Source: a virus. From it: 42,596 nt of DNA. Position 1 is the first letter of the stretch, and each line of letters opens with the position of its first letter. This document shows positions 22,920-32,047 of the stretch, one piece after another. Location: positions 1 through 42,596 of the IMG/VR virus record IMGVR_UViG_3300027836_000018. One strand, given 5' to 3'. Under the pieces are notes generated by a model. It was not told where the DNA came from. It worked only from the letters and a program-made list of their open reading frames with translations, and searched no databases. Made by a program: the position numbers and the translations under genes.

Positions 22920-25696
22920 TAGTTTTTATTTATCTCAGCAATATATCTTTGATTCATTATCTCTTTGTCTTTTTGGTCTAATTGTCTAACTTTTAACTCT
23001 AAGTCTTTTTCTAATAGGTTTAATTTTTTAGAATCTGCTATAGATTGCTGTTCAAGCTTTGCTGTATTCAGTTCTATATCACTAGAAGCTTTCATTTCTT
23101 TAAGTGCTAAGTCTGATCTCTTAGATATATTTTCAAAAGATTGTGCATCTGATTGTTTATCAGCAGCACGGCCTTGTGCTTGTATATCTTCTTGTAGAAT
23201 TCTAGCTTCTCTGTCTTTAGCGTTTTCGGATGATTTGAAATCTCTTTCTGATTTTTTATCAGCAGCTTCTGCTTGAAGTTTCTTATCCATTAATTCTTGT
23301 TCATGAGCTCTCTGTGCTTCAACTTCTTTTTGTTTCTCGTTTCTACCTTTTCTTCCTATGGCTATAAGTTCAGTGATAGTATCTGCGGAGAATAATTCAG
23401 CATAATCTAAGATATCGCTTCCTAATGTATTCATATTTAACAATGCTTGTTTCATTGTTTCTAGTTCTCTACGTTTCTTAGGATCGTTAATAGGAAATAG
23501 TCCAATTCTTCTAAGAGGGAAATCTGGATCTGTTAAATTTATGTATTGTTTGTCTCCATCTGAATTAGAGAATACCATATCTACATCTAAATACTCTTTC
23601 TGACAATACTGTGCTACTGTTAAATGTAACTCCATTGCTTTTCTTCTAGCCACTGCCATATTTGTAAATATGTCTGCTGTTTGCATATAAGATGCTTCTG
23701 AACCTTGTTTAACTCCTGTGGCTGTTTCGTATACAGTTGGTTGTCCAAGTCTTTGTGGAGTAATACCAATTTGTTCTAATGCCTTCTTAAAGTAGTATTC
23801 TGACAATTGGATTCGGCTGTTAATTTGTTTATCAAATGTAACATCTTGGACCATAAAAGTATTCATTTGAGGATTTGCTCCTGCCATGTTTTGTTTTGTG
23901 GTGTCTAATGGGACAAGTCCAACATCTTTTGCTAAATCTCTTAGTTTTTCTAATGACTCTTCAATTGTACCATGATCTTTATATTCTGATGGTAAGAAGT
24001 TTATATCAAACAAGAAAAACATTCCTATCTCTTTTTCTAAAAGATTAAATATTTGGTTCAAGCAAATATTGTACCCAATTTGATATGGTCTTAATCTCAT
24101 AGCTACTGATGAGGCTATTATTCCAGATACTGGTAGCTTTACATCAAAGATATTTGAATCTCCTTTAATTTGATAAGGTAATGGCTCTACTCCAATATAT
24201 AAGTTATCTGATAGTTGAGAGTTACCTGCGTTAATCTTAGTACCCTTCCATACTTCCGGTACCCAAAATTCATACATTGTATCTTTTTCAAGATCTTTTT
24301 GTATTTCATTTAAAGCTTTTGTACTTATTTTTTTAATGCTATTTTCTTCAATAAACTCAGGTAATAGTTCGTCTGTTACGATAGCTGTGTCTTCTATACC
24401 TGTTGCTGTGGTATAATTTAGGAACCACATTCTTTTCATGCTCTTCCAGTAACCTTCTGTAACTTGTAATAAATCAGTTCTTACTGATATATCTTCTCTA
24501 TGTACAGTACTGTACCTTTGTCCTATGTGATTTTGATTTTGGAAAGGGCTTAACCAAGATGGTACTCTTTTTTCTCCGTCTGGGGTATTTAGTATTGTTT
24601 CTCCCATTGGTAAATCCAATGCGTCTTGAAACTGTAGTCCTAAATCATAATCGTAGTAGTTTTCAAAAGGTATTGTTTGTACTTGGCCAAACATTCCGTT
24701 GTCCATCATGCTTTTCCATGAGTGTACGCTTGAGTTTTGGTTTGTATTACTTTCTGATCCAAATCTCTTACCTAATTTTTTAATTTGGTCTGGTGTTATA
24801 ATATGTCCGTATCTTTTAATAATATCTGAAACAGATATATAAAAAACTCTACCTACATATTCACAATCTTGTGGATTTTCAGCAATAACATCTTTAGAAA
24901 AGAAAGTTTCTATTGGAGACCATCTTTCTGGTTTATAGTAATCATACCCAATATAGTAGTGTCTAAAACATCTACCAGTTAATAGGTAATCTTCCATTTC
25001 TTGTTTATCTATTTTGTCCATGTAAAATCTTTGTTGATCTTTTTCAATTACATGTTCTGCCCATTCAGCTGCTTTTGTTTTCCAGCTTTTCATTTCTTTT
25101 TCTATCTGAGAAGGTTGTATAATTTTTGCTTTCTCTTGTTCGAGCATTTGCATATACTGTTGTCTCTCTTCTTCAGAGTTAAAATCTTGTTTGTTTGTGT
25201 CTATGCCGTCTTTCATAAGAGCTATCTCTAACTCTTTCTTAAAAGTTTCTATAGCATAATTTTGTACTTTTTTTGTACGTTCTCTTAGGTACTCATTATC
25301 TGATATATCATCAATACAGTCTACCTTAAAGTCGTCTTTTTGTTCTAACCACTCTCCTACTAATTGTCTAGTTATTATACCTATAAAATCATAGTGTTTT
25401 ACAAAAGTTGGTATTCCAACTCCATCCCCTAGTTCTCTAACTCTATCTAATATACTATTGTCTAGTCCATAATCAGAATAGGCAAGTCTACCTTCAAGCA
25501 TTTTATAAAACTCTCTAAAAGATACATTCTCTGCCAATTGGGAGATGCCTATGGATTCTAATGCGTCCATCATCTTTTTTTGCCATTGTGGTTTTTGTTT
25601 TATACTTTCAGATACTGTTTGTGTAGGTATAGAGTGAGTTGTTACAACTGATGTCCCTATTCCGTTATAAAAACTATGTAAGTTAGTTTCTGCCAT
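22919..25696 (-). CDS. Portal protein, crAss-like, 925 aa
   Basis: This large protein begins MAETNLHSFYNGIGTSVVTT and has the blocks QKPQWQKKMMDALESIGISQ, FREFYKMLEGRLAYSDYGLD, GVGIPTFVKHYDFIGIITRQ followed by LVGEWLEQ, LLTGRCFRHYYIGYDYYKPE and PLPYQIKGDSNIFDVKLPVS. The last 150 residues are a long Gln/Lys/Glu coiled coil (KQKEVEAQRAHEQELMDKKL onward). Layout, length and position between terminase and capsid match portal proteins of crAss-like phages, the dodecameric ring through which DNA enters and leaves. The N-terminal 'KPQWQKKmmDaLE' block is a good family sign. It follows a hairpin terminator without a visible new promoter. Confidence 0.9.
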   Translation of the reverse strand: MAETNLHSFYNGIGTSVVTTHSIPTQTVSESIKQKPQWQKKMMDALESIGISQLAENVSFREFYKMLEGRLAYSDYGLDNSILDRVRELGDGVGIPTFVKHYDFIGIITRQLVGEWLEQKDDFKVDCIDDISDNEYLRERTKKVQNYAIETFKKELEIALMKDGIDTNKQDFNSEEERQQYMQMLEQEKAKIIQPSQIEKEMKSWKTKAAEWAEHVIEKDQQRFYMDKIDKQEMEDYLLTGRCFRHYYIGYDYYKPERWSPIETFFSKDVIAENPQDCEYVGRVFYISVSDIIKRYGHIITPDQIKKLGKRFGSESNTNQNSSVHSWKSMMDNGMFGQVQTIPFENYYDYDLGLQFQDALDLPMGETILNTPDGEKRVPSWLSPFQNQNHIGQRYSTVHREDISVRTDLLQVTEGYWKSMKRMWFLNYTTATGIEDTAIVTDELLPEFIEENSIKKISTKALNEIQKDLEKDTMYEFWVPEVWKGTKINAGNSQLSDNLYIGVEPLPYQIKGDSNIFDVKLPVSGIIASSVAMRLRPYQIGYNICLNQIFNLLEKEIGMFFLFDINFLPSEYKDHGTIEESLEKLRDLAKDVGLVPLDTTKQNMAGANPQMNTFMVQDVTFDKQINSRIQLSEYYFKKALEQIGITPQRLGQPTVYETATGVKQGSEASYMQTADIFTNMAVARRKAMELHLTVAQYCQKEYLDVDMVFSNSDGDKQYINLTDPDFPLRRIGLFPINDPKKRRELETMKQALLNMNTLGSDILDYAELFSADTITELIAIGRKGRNEKQKEVEAQRAHEQELMDKKLQAEAADKKSERDFKSSENAKDREARILQEDIQAQGRAADKQSDAQSFENISKRSDLALKEMKASSDIELNTAKLEQQSIADSKKLNLLEKDLELKVRQLDQKDKEIMNQRYIAEINKN

Positions 25697-25716
25697 TTTA
25701 ATTATTTATTTTTTGT

Positions 25717-25747
25717 AAAACCCACTATAGTTTATTTATAGTGGGTT
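25717..25747 (-). terminator. Terminator after the 76-aa gene
   Basis: AACCCACTATA (25719-25729) and TATAGTGGGTT (25737-25747) form a perfect 11-bp stem with a 7-nt loop, followed on the minus strand by TTTTAC. The T-tract is short, so termination may be partial, which would allow transcription into the portal gene. Confidence 0.75.
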
Positions 25748-25757
25748 AATTTATTTA

Positions 25758-25988
25758 CTATCCAAGTAACTCTAAAACTCTTGCTTGTACATCAGTATCA
25801 GTCCATTGACCAATAGCGTCATATGCTTCACCTTCCCAAAGAACTAATTGTCCTAATTCTCTTGTAAAAGCTCTTACAACTTTTCTTTCAGCGTTATCTG
25901 TAACTTCTTCAATTGTTACTTCTTCAAAAGTTCTTTTCAATTCTTTAACGATTACAATTTCTTTTGGTGTTTCAAATGTGATTTTCAT
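25758..25988 (-). CDS. Small acidic protein downstream of the repeat fibres, 76 aa
   Basis: This 76-residue protein reads MKITFETPKEIVIVKELKRT, then FEEVTIEEVTDNAERKVVRA, FTRELGQLVLWEGEAYDAIG and QWTDTDVQARVLELL. The first half is strand-rich and the second half helical. Small proteins with a 'GxxvLWeGxAYDxIGQWTDxDV' end often stand beside tail-fibre genes in Bacteroidota phages, so it may assist fibre assembly or cap the fibre. No known enzymatic motif. Its leader consists almost only of ATTT tandem repeats (25990-26025). Confidence 0.6.
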   Translation of the reverse strand: MKITFETPKEIVIVKELKRTFEEVTIEEVTDNAERKVVRAFTRELGQLVLWEGEAYDAIGQWTDTDVQARVLELLG

Positions 25989-25989
25989 G

Positions 25990-26026
<37 letters not shown>

Positions 26027-27175
26027 TTAAAGTCTTACTGCCTCTATGGCAAAAGTTGTTTGATTATAGTATAAGTATGTACTTCCTGCTACAGCTCCAT
26101 TAGGAACAGTGATTGCTGTTGTTGCTGCAGTTCTATTTGTATAAGAAGGTAAAGAGCCATTAGCAAAAACTGTTTGTCCTGATAATGATCCTCCTTTGTG
26201 TGCTTGATAACCAAAAGCATTAACATTGTCTCCTGTAGAATTCATTCCTGCTTCAGCACCAAAAAGGTTTGATCTATAAACATTTGATGTACCTTCTCCT
26301 GCTAAATAACCTAAGAAATTAGAAGCATAACAATTATTTGCATTATAGCCAGCTCTTTTTCCTAAAAAGTTAGAATTACCACTTTGGGCTAACTGCCCTG
26401 CTTGAAATCCTAAAAAATTTGAATAAGAAGAAAAAGTTGCACTTCTTCCTGCTACAGTTCCTAAGAAGTTTGAATAAGCTGCACCAGTTGCATTTTGTCC
26501 TGCTTGCTCTCCAAGAAAATTTGAACCATTAGCATAAGGGGCATTGTTACCTGCTAAAAGTCCAAGAAAATTAGAGTTGTTTGCAAAATCAGAACTACTT
26601 CCAGCACTAGGTCCAAAAAAATTCGATCTATAAGCATTAGGAGATTGGTAACCAGAATTTTGTCCTAAAAAATTTGAATTATAACTATCTGTGGCTTGAT
26701 AGCCAGAATAAGCCCCTAAAAAATTTGAACTATAAGCATTATTTGCTTGATAACCAGCAAACCTGCCTAAGAAGTTAGAGTATTCAGCATTTGTTGCATC
26801 TAACCCTGATTGTAATCCTAAAAAATTTGAGTTATTTGCAACAAGAGCTCCTTTACCTGATTGATAACCTATAAAGTTAGAGTGATATGCATTATAAGTT
26901 TCATATCCTGCACCTGGTCCTATAAAGGTAGAATAAACAGCATTTGACATTTCTTCTCCTGGGTCACCAGCTAGTTCTCCTAAAAAAATATTACCAGAAT
27001 TAGGGGGTATTCCTGAAGCAGGGTTTGTAGAATATAATGAAGTACCAATAGTTGCTATTGAAGAGGGTGTTTGAGATAATGTTTCTACTTCATCCTCTAA
27101 AGCTACTACTCTGTCTGGTAAAGTTGGCCAAAAATTTGTTTTTGGAAGAGGAAATTTACTATCGTAATTTTTCAT
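26027..27175 (-). CDS. Repeat-fibre protein B, 382 aa, 17-residue SNFLG repeats
   Basis: The N-terminal 55 residues (KFPLPKTNFWPTLPDRVVAL, DEVETLSQTPSSIATIGTSL, YSTNP) closely match those of the 669-aa protein and are likely a common virion-docking part with a short coiled coil. Residues about 82-318 are about 14 repeats of 16-17 residues with the core SNFLGxxAGxxAxNAxx. The C-terminus differs (YTNRTAATTAITVPNGAVAG, then LYYNQTTFAIEAVRL). The repeat has the Gly/Ala spacing of parallel beta-solenoids such as YadA-type heads but a longer period. I infer a trimeric fibre whose end defines binding. It has its own late promoter (27199-27240). Confidence 0.8.
   Translation of the reverse strand: MKNYDSKFPLPKTNFWPTLPDRVVALEDEVETLSQTPSSIATIGTSLYSTNPASGIPPNSGNIFLGELAGDPGEEMSNAVYSTFIGPGAGYETYNAYHSNFIGYQSGKGALVANNSNFLGLQSGLDATNAEYSNFLGRFAGYQANNAYSSNFLGAYSGYQATDSYNSNFLGQNSGYQSPNAYRSNFFGPSAGSSSDFANNSNFLGLLAGNNAPYANGSNFLGEQAGQNATGAAYSNFLGTVAGRSATFSSYSNFLGFQAGQLAQSGNSNFLGKRAGYNANNCYASNFLGYLAGEGTSNVYRSNLFGAEAGMNSTGDNVNAFGYQAHKGGSLSGQTVFANGSLPSYTNRTAATTAITVPNGAVAGSTYLYYNQTTFAIEAVRL
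26222..26932 (-). repeat. Coding tandem repeats (about 14 units of 48-51 bp) in fibre B
   Basis: In the translated frame there are about 14 units beginning SNFLG, SNFIG or variants, each 17 residues apart except one of 16. Codons vary between units, so the repeats are older at DNA level than a recent tandem expansion, with stronger conservation of Ser-Asn-Phe, Gly5 and Gly9 positions. Confidence 0.85.
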
Positions 27176-27198
27176 TTTTATTTGCTTAGATTAATTTG

Positions 27199-27240
27199 CA
27201 AAATTAGTTAAATATTCTAGTATTACAAAATTAGTTAAAT
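27199..27240 (-). promoter_or_regulatory. Late-class promoter for fibre B
   Basis: On the minus strand ATTTAACTAATTTTG (27226-27240) is followed by 19 bp and TAATTTTG (27199-27206). The -7 region repeats the whole ATTTAACTAATTTTG sequence (27199-27213), so the promoter consists of two direct copies 27 bp apart. Start codon is at 27175. Confidence 0.85.
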
Positions 27241-27242
27241 AA

Positions 27243-29252
27243 CTAACTTAAAGTTATTGTTCTTGTGTTGCCATTAATTCTAATCTTTAGGCCTGTATCT
27301 GTGTTACTCTCTAGCCAAACATCTCCATCATTTGGGGATGTTGGTGCTGGTCCAACTCTTAACCTCATTAAAGCTGATGCTGTTGTTGATGCGGCTATAT
27401 CTAAATTAGCTGTAGGTGTAACAACACCAATACCTATTTTACCACCAGTGTTATAGGTTATAGATGGAGATCCAGTTGTTGTAGAATGTAAACCAGTACC
27501 AAATAATACTCCACCTAAATTAAGACTATTATTAGTAGCAGTTGGTAAAGATATATTTGTTCCTATAATAATATTATTTGTACCTGTACTAGTAGCACTA
27601 GTGCTAAAATTGTAACCAGCCTGAAAACCAATAAATGTTGAATAACTACCACTTGAATTTAAGTATCCAGCACGATATCCTATAAAAGTAGCATAGGAAG
27701 CACTTGGTGAGTATTGACCAGCAGCATAACCTAAAAATGTTGCTGCATTAGAGTTTGTTGCACCCCAACCAGCAGCATATCCAGCAAATAATGAAAAATT
27801 AGCACTTGTTGCTTCGTAACCAGCAAATCCACCAATAAAATTTGATTGATTAGCATTAGTTGCAGAAAGACCAGATCCTACACCAATAAAGTTTGAACCA
27901 CTTGCATTAGTAGCACCCCAACCAGCACCATTCCCTATAAAATTTGCATTATTAGCACTTGTTGCGTCTCTACCAGCTCTCTGTCCTATAAAATTTGAAT
28001 TGTATGCGTTTGTGGCATTTAAGCCAGAACTATCACCTAAAAAATTTGATTGGTAAGAATTAGTAGCTGAATAACCAGCACTCTGCCCTAAGAAATTTGA
28101 ATTGTATGCATTAGATGCTAAATATCCTGCGCCTTGCCCTATAAAATTGGAGTTATTAGCACCAGTAGCAGATATACCTGCACTCTGCCCTAAGAAATTT
28201 GAATTGTTAGCGTTGGTAGCACTTTGTCCAGCACTTTGACCAAGAAAATTAGAATTATAAGCTGTAGTAGCTGATGTTCCTGCATTTTGTCCTAAGAAAT
28301 TTGAATAAGCTGCACCACTTGCAAGTTTACCTGCTTGGTACCCAGAAAAATTAGAATAAAATGCATTAGTTGCTTGATAACCACTTTCTTGTCCTAAGAA
28401 ATTTGAATGCCTAGCATTAGTTGCTTGATAAGCTACATCACGACCTAAAAAGTTAGAGTCATAAGCATTAATAGCAAATTTACCTGTATTACTTCCTATA
28501 AAGTTTGAATTTCTAGCATCAGTAGAGGCGTACCCTGAACTAAGCCCTAAAAAATTTGAATTATAAGCATTAGTAGCTTGATACCCTGCGTTTGCACCTA
28601 TAAAATTAGAATATTGTGCAGAAGTTGCTTGGTATCCTGCTTGGTTACCAATAAAGTTTGAATAGGGAGCATATGTAGCTTGATATCCTGCGTTTGCACC
28701 TATAAAATTAGAGTCATAAGCACTCAATGCAGCTCTACCTGCTTGATATCCTATAAAGTTTGAAGATGAAGCATTAGTTGCATAAGCTCCGGCATTTTGT
28801 CCTATAAAGTTTGAATAAATAGCATTTTCAGAAAAAAGACCTGCTGAATATCCTAAAAAATTAGCATAACGTGCATTAGTAGCTGATAAACCTGCTGAAT
28901 ATCCTAAAAAATTAGAACTATCTGCATTGGTAGCTCCTTGACCTGCGTATTGCCCTAAAAAATTTGACTGATAAGCATTTGTAGCTTGATAACCTGCAGC
29001 AAATCCAATAAAGTTTGAATTACCTGCAAGTAATGCATCTTTACCTGCTTCATCTCCTAATGCTACAGTACCATAATTAGCTGTAGGACCTGCTAAAGGA
29101 TTAGTAGAATAAAGAGTTGTACCATTAGTGGCAATTGAAGATGGGGTTTCTGATAAATCTTTTACTTCATTTTCTAAAACTACTACTCTATCAGGTATTT
29201 CGTGCCAAAAATTAGATTTTGGAAGAGGGAACTTTTTACTATAATCTTTCAT
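27243..29252 (-). CDS. Repeat-fibre protein A, 669 aa, with about 28 17-residue repeats
   Basis: The head (residues 1-55: KKFPLPKSNFWHEIPDRVVV, LENEVKDLSETPSSIATNGT) is nearly the same as that of fibre B. Residues about 79-554 hold some 28 repeats of 17 residues, consensus SNFLGQxAGYxATNAYx. The C-terminal region (IIIGTNISLPTATNNSLNLG, GGKIGIGVVTPTANLDIAAS, then APTSPNDGDVWLESNTDTGL) is a typical tip of Bacteroidota phage fibres with the 'GxIGIGTxxPTAxLDI' and 'PNDGDxW' signature. The repeats probably build a long trimeric beta-solenoid shaft. It stands between terminase and portal, with its own promoter. Compared with fibre B it has twice the shaft and a different tip. Confidence 0.85.
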   Translation of the reverse strand: MKDYSKKFPLPKSNFWHEIPDRVVVLENEVKDLSETPSSIATNGTTLYSTNPLAGPTANYGTVALGDEAGKDALLAGNSNFIGFAAGYQATNAYQSNFLGQYAGQGATNADSSNFLGYSAGLSATNARYANFLGYSAGLFSENAIYSNFIGQNAGAYATNASSSNFIGYQAGRAALSAYDSNFIGANAGYQATYAPYSNFIGNQAGYQATSAQYSNFIGANAGYQATNAYNSNFLGLSSGYASTDARNSNFIGSNTGKFAINAYDSNFLGRDVAYQATNARHSNFLGQESGYQATNAFYSNFSGYQAGKLASGAAYSNFLGQNAGTSATTAYNSNFLGQSAGQSATNANNSNFLGQSAGISATGANNSNFIGQGAGYLASNAYNSNFLGQSAGYSATNSYQSNFLGDSSGLNATNAYNSNFIGQRAGRDATSANNANFIGNGAGWGATNASGSNFIGVGSGLSATNANQSNFIGGFAGYEATSANFSLFAGYAAGWGATNSNAATFLGYAAGQYSPSASYATFIGYRAGYLNSSGSYSTFIGFQAGYNFSTSATSTGTNNIIIGTNISLPTATNNSLNLGGVLFGTGLHSTTTGSPSITYNTGGKIGIGVVTPTANLDIAASTTASALMRLRVGPAPTSPNDGDVWLESNTDTGLKIRINGNTRTITLS
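27591..29018 (-). repeat. Coding tandem repeats (about 28 units of 51 bp) in fibre A
   Basis: About 28 consecutive 51-bp units encode 17-residue repeats with core SNF[LI]Gxx[AS]Gxx[AS]TNAxx. The last four units (SLFAGYAAGW, ATFLGYAAGQ, ATFIGYRAGY, STFIGFQAGY) drift from the consensus at the transition to the tip. Several units are nearly identical at DNA level (for example around 28190-28250 and 28560-28700), so unit gain or loss by recombination is plausible. Confidence 0.9.
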
Positions 29253-29275
29253 TTTTTATTTTGTTTTTTAATTTG

Positions 29276-29317
29276 CAAAATTAGTTAAATTTTAGCAATC
29301 TTCAAAATTAGTTAAAT
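29276..29317 (-). promoter_or_regulatory. Late-class promoter for fibre A
   Basis: On the minus strand ATTTAACTAATTTTG (29303-29317) is followed by 19 bp and TAATTTTG (29276-29283), again with the -7 region itself inside a second full ATTTAACTAATTTTG copy (29276-29290). It lies just after the terminase stop at 29321. Start codon is at 29252. Confidence 0.85.
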
Positions 29318-29320
29318 ATT

Positions 29321-32047
29321 CTAGAAGTACCTCATATCCCTACTTGAAGACCCATACAACCTCTGTGCCATATTTTTTTCTGGCTTTTTCCTTTGAGATT
29401 CCTCTGTTTTTTGCTTCTTATTTGATATTGTTGGTAGCATATAATTATTAAACAAATAGAATTCATAACCTAGGCATGACATAAATGATGTCATTCTATC
29501 TACGTTGTTCTCTTTTTTATAAGATATCATTTCATCAAGTAATCCTATGTCATTGATCATCTGTACACCAAGTATGGTTTTTTCGATTCCGTCTTCATCA
29601 TAAATAGTAAATTCTTGCTTGGCATAATTTTTTAATAGCCCAAATAAAAACTTCTTATTCTCAGGTGTTGGTGCCCATCCATATCTTCTTTTACCTTGAG
29701 ATCTTTGTGACATATCTGATTTAAAATCCATAGATTCTACAAGCCAAAGATCTGTACTTCTCTTTCTATCTAAGTATTCCTTAAAACCCATATCCGCATT
29801 CTCCATAAATACCTTTGCGTTAAATGCTTGCATTAGTAAATATATCTGTCTATACATTTTATTATGTGGATCCGGTCTTGTTGCTACTGAAGCTACAATT
29901 CTACCACACCATTTATCCATGCCAATATTTACTTTGTATATATGGAATGATCCAACAGAGTCTGTCCCTGATTCTTCTTGTTTATAATCATCAAATCCTC
30001 CTACATACAAATAGTCTACTGGTTTATCTGATGGTAAGTCCTCATATAGTATCACAGGAGCGTCAATAAATCCTCCTGGATGTGGATATTCAGCTAGAGG
30101 TTTATTGTTCATCTCATAAGCTATTTTACCGTTAGATTCTTGTATTATGGTAACTCTCTTTCCTATATCTCCAGATTCGAGTAAAAACTCTTTATGTCTT
30201 TTTGCTTCCAATGCTGGAAAAGGGTTTTCTTCAGATGACATGAAACACTCTTCTGGGTCAATTGGGTACTGTACAGTTCTTTGCTGTTCTAGTAGTTTAT
30301 CCCCTGCGGCCTCTTTTCTCCAAGCTTCTAGTTTTTCTTTATTGCCTTTCCAATCAGTGACTTGTATATTTATAGAGTCTAACATTTCATCTTCTATACC
30401 TATATATTCTGAGAATGGTGTGTCCTTTTTTAAGAAACCCTCTTTATAAGCCATCTGTGCTGGTACAAATATACCAAACTTTCTTCTTTTCCATGTAATG
30501 TATTCTGGATCTATCTTATCTTCTAGCAAATCCCAGTCCATTGGCATAAGATTATATTTTGCTGGATCAGAAAGTACAGTATTAGCGTCTTTTGATAGTC
30601 CTTCCTCACCTGCGGTTCCTACTAGAATTGGTACACACTTAAATCCGTAAGGTGTTTCAAATGATGGTAAAGCTGCTAAATAAGATCTTAAAAAATCATA
30701 CTTACCTATCTCATCATTCACAAACGCACTAGGTGCACCACCTGCTGTTTTTTGAGAAGCTTTTTTAGAACCTGCCGCTAAGTTAATTACAGATATGGTT
30801 GAATATTTTACTATATTAGATGCATCTTCTTTTATTCCTAAGATAGTATTACCACCATCCCATGCTTGGCTCTGCACCTCTAATTTAAATGCCGGGGTTG
30901 TATGGTCCATTGAGGTTCTAACTTTATCTGTTAGATCCTGTAAATCCTTTTCTGACCCACCTGTTAACGTAGCTACGGCATTTGGCTTAGTATGGGCTTT
31001 CCATTGTATGTATGAAGCTAGTAATACCGACTTAGTAAAACGTCTTGTTCCATACAATAGTAAACCCTTATCTCCTGCGTCTTCTGCTTTCTTAAGATTC
31101 TCTACAAAGAACCATTCGTTATCTCGAAAGTATGGACTTATTGTAGGCTCACTTTTATCTGGTTGTGGTATAGGTGTTTTAAAAACATTTAGGTGCCAAT
31201 ATAGCCATGGATGAAAATAGTAACCATTTATATTTATGCCCTTTGTTACTTTTTCTCTTTCTTCTTCCCAGAATTGTAAAACATCTTTACTTTGCTCCCA
31301 GTAATGCTTTTTAGGATTCCATTTTGGTATATCTTTATCTTTCATATTAATTAACATCTCTTTTGAAGTTGTTAAGTTTATATGGCTAAATGCAGCTTCT
31401 GTGGCTATATTAATATCAAGATTTCTAATGATAAGTGGCTCCTTCATAAATAAAGAGGCTTTTTGATCTTTAAAAAACTTAACTGTTAAATTATCGGTAG
31501 AGTTATTAATATTTAATTTAGATAGTTTCTCTTGTATCTTTATCTTTTCATTAAATACCGTGTCTTGGAATACAATTTCCTGAGCTTTATAATCAGCTTC
31601 TTGCTCTGTTTCTGCATTATCTACAAGTACGTCAAGATTATACTTCAGGTAGTTATCACATTTTTTTATATGGATATTTATAATTTCTACAGTTTCGTCT
31701 ATAAAGTCTTGTGTCTTTTTTAGATGTCTATCTCCTTGAGACTCAGATATAAACACAGAAAGCCTACCTAGTATGGAACTGGTAAGCTCATTTTCCTGCT
31801 TAAAGAGTGCTTCTTTGGTTTTTTTGTACTGTTCGGCTGCTTGTCTTATTTCTTTTTCAATCTCTTGTAGCTTTCTATTTCTATCTCTAGGGTCTTCAGA
31901 TTCTAAGTTAGATATTCTATCAGAAAAAACTTTAGATTTTTCAGAGTATCTCTCTGAGTCATCCCAATGATTTGCCTCTATTACTACCTTATTTCTTCCA
32001 AAATACTCTTTGTGATTTTTTATAAAATTATCTACAAAATCAGACAT
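29321..32047 (-). CDS. terL: Terminase large subunit, 908 aa, with unusual Walker A
   Basis: Residues 1-290 are an unusually long helical N-terminal part. The ATPase core has a Walker-A-like LLYGTRRFTKSVLL (333-340 core GTRRFTKS), an SxxTGGSEKDLQ region, and Walker B with catalytic Glu in PSAFVNDEIGKYD (about 440-451). The nuclease domain begins near VDYLYVGGFDDYKQEE (Asp686/687), with VFMENADMG (Glu749) as a second acidic site. The large terminase drives DNA packaging at the portal and cuts the concatemer. Position next to portal and capsid genes fits. Walker A normally has Gly-Lys-Ser/Thr; here Thr-Lys-Ser replaces it, and the codon (ACT) is clear. No frameshift is evident. The preceding 149-aa gene overlaps by 8 bp and may encode the small subunit. 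Confidence 0.9.
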   Translation of the reverse strand: MSDFVDNFIKNHKEYFGRNKVVIEANHWDDSERYSEKSKVFSDRISNLESEDPRDRNRKLQEIEKEIRQAAEQYKKTKEALFKQENELTSSILGRLSVFISESQGDRHLKKTQDFIDETVEIINIHIKKCDNYLKYNLDVLVDNAETEQEADYKAQEIVFQDTVFNEKIKIQEKLSKLNINNSTDNLTVKFFKDQKASLFMKEPLIIRNLDINIATEAAFSHINLTTSKEMLINMKDKDIPKWNPKKHYWEQSKDVLQFWEEEREKVTKGININGYYFHPWLYWHLNVFKTPIPQPDKSEPTISPYFRDNEWFFVENLKKAEDAGDKGLLLYGTRRFTKSVLLASYIQWKAHTKPNAVATLTGGSEKDLQDLTDKVRTSMDHTTPAFKLEVQSQAWDGGNTILGIKEDASNIVKYSTISVINLAAGSKKASQKTAGGAPSAFVNDEIGKYDFLRSYLAALPSFETPYGFKCVPILVGTAGEEGLSKDANTVLSDPAKYNLMPMDWDLLEDKIDPEYITWKRRKFGIFVPAQMAYKEGFLKKDTPFSEYIGIEDEMLDSINIQVTDWKGNKEKLEAWRKEAAGDKLLEQQRTVQYPIDPEECFMSSEENPFPALEAKRHKEFLLESGDIGKRVTIIQESNGKIAYEMNNKPLAEYPHPGGFIDAPVILYEDLPSDKPVDYLYVGGFDDYKQEESGTDSVGSFHIYKVNIGMDKWCGRIVASVATRPDPHNKMYRQIYLLMQAFNAKVFMENADMGFKEYLDRKRSTDLWLVESMDFKSDMSQRSQGKRRYGWAPTPENKKFLFGLLKNYAKQEFTIYDEDGIEKTILGVQMINDIGLLDEMISYKKENNVDRMTSFMSCLGYEFYLFNNYMLPTISNKKQKTEESQRKKPEKNMAQRLYGSSSRDMRYF

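Noticed and set aside
25001-25231. Plus-strand hydrophobic frames opposite the portal gene
   Set aside because: Phe/Leu/Ser-rich frames here are antisense of Lys/Glu-rich coding sequence and occur repeatedly opposite charged genes in this window.
27591-29018. CRISPR-like array because of regular 51-bp repeats
   Set aside because: The units are in one reading frame, differ by codon, have no constant repeat with variable spacers, and encode a regular fibre repeat.
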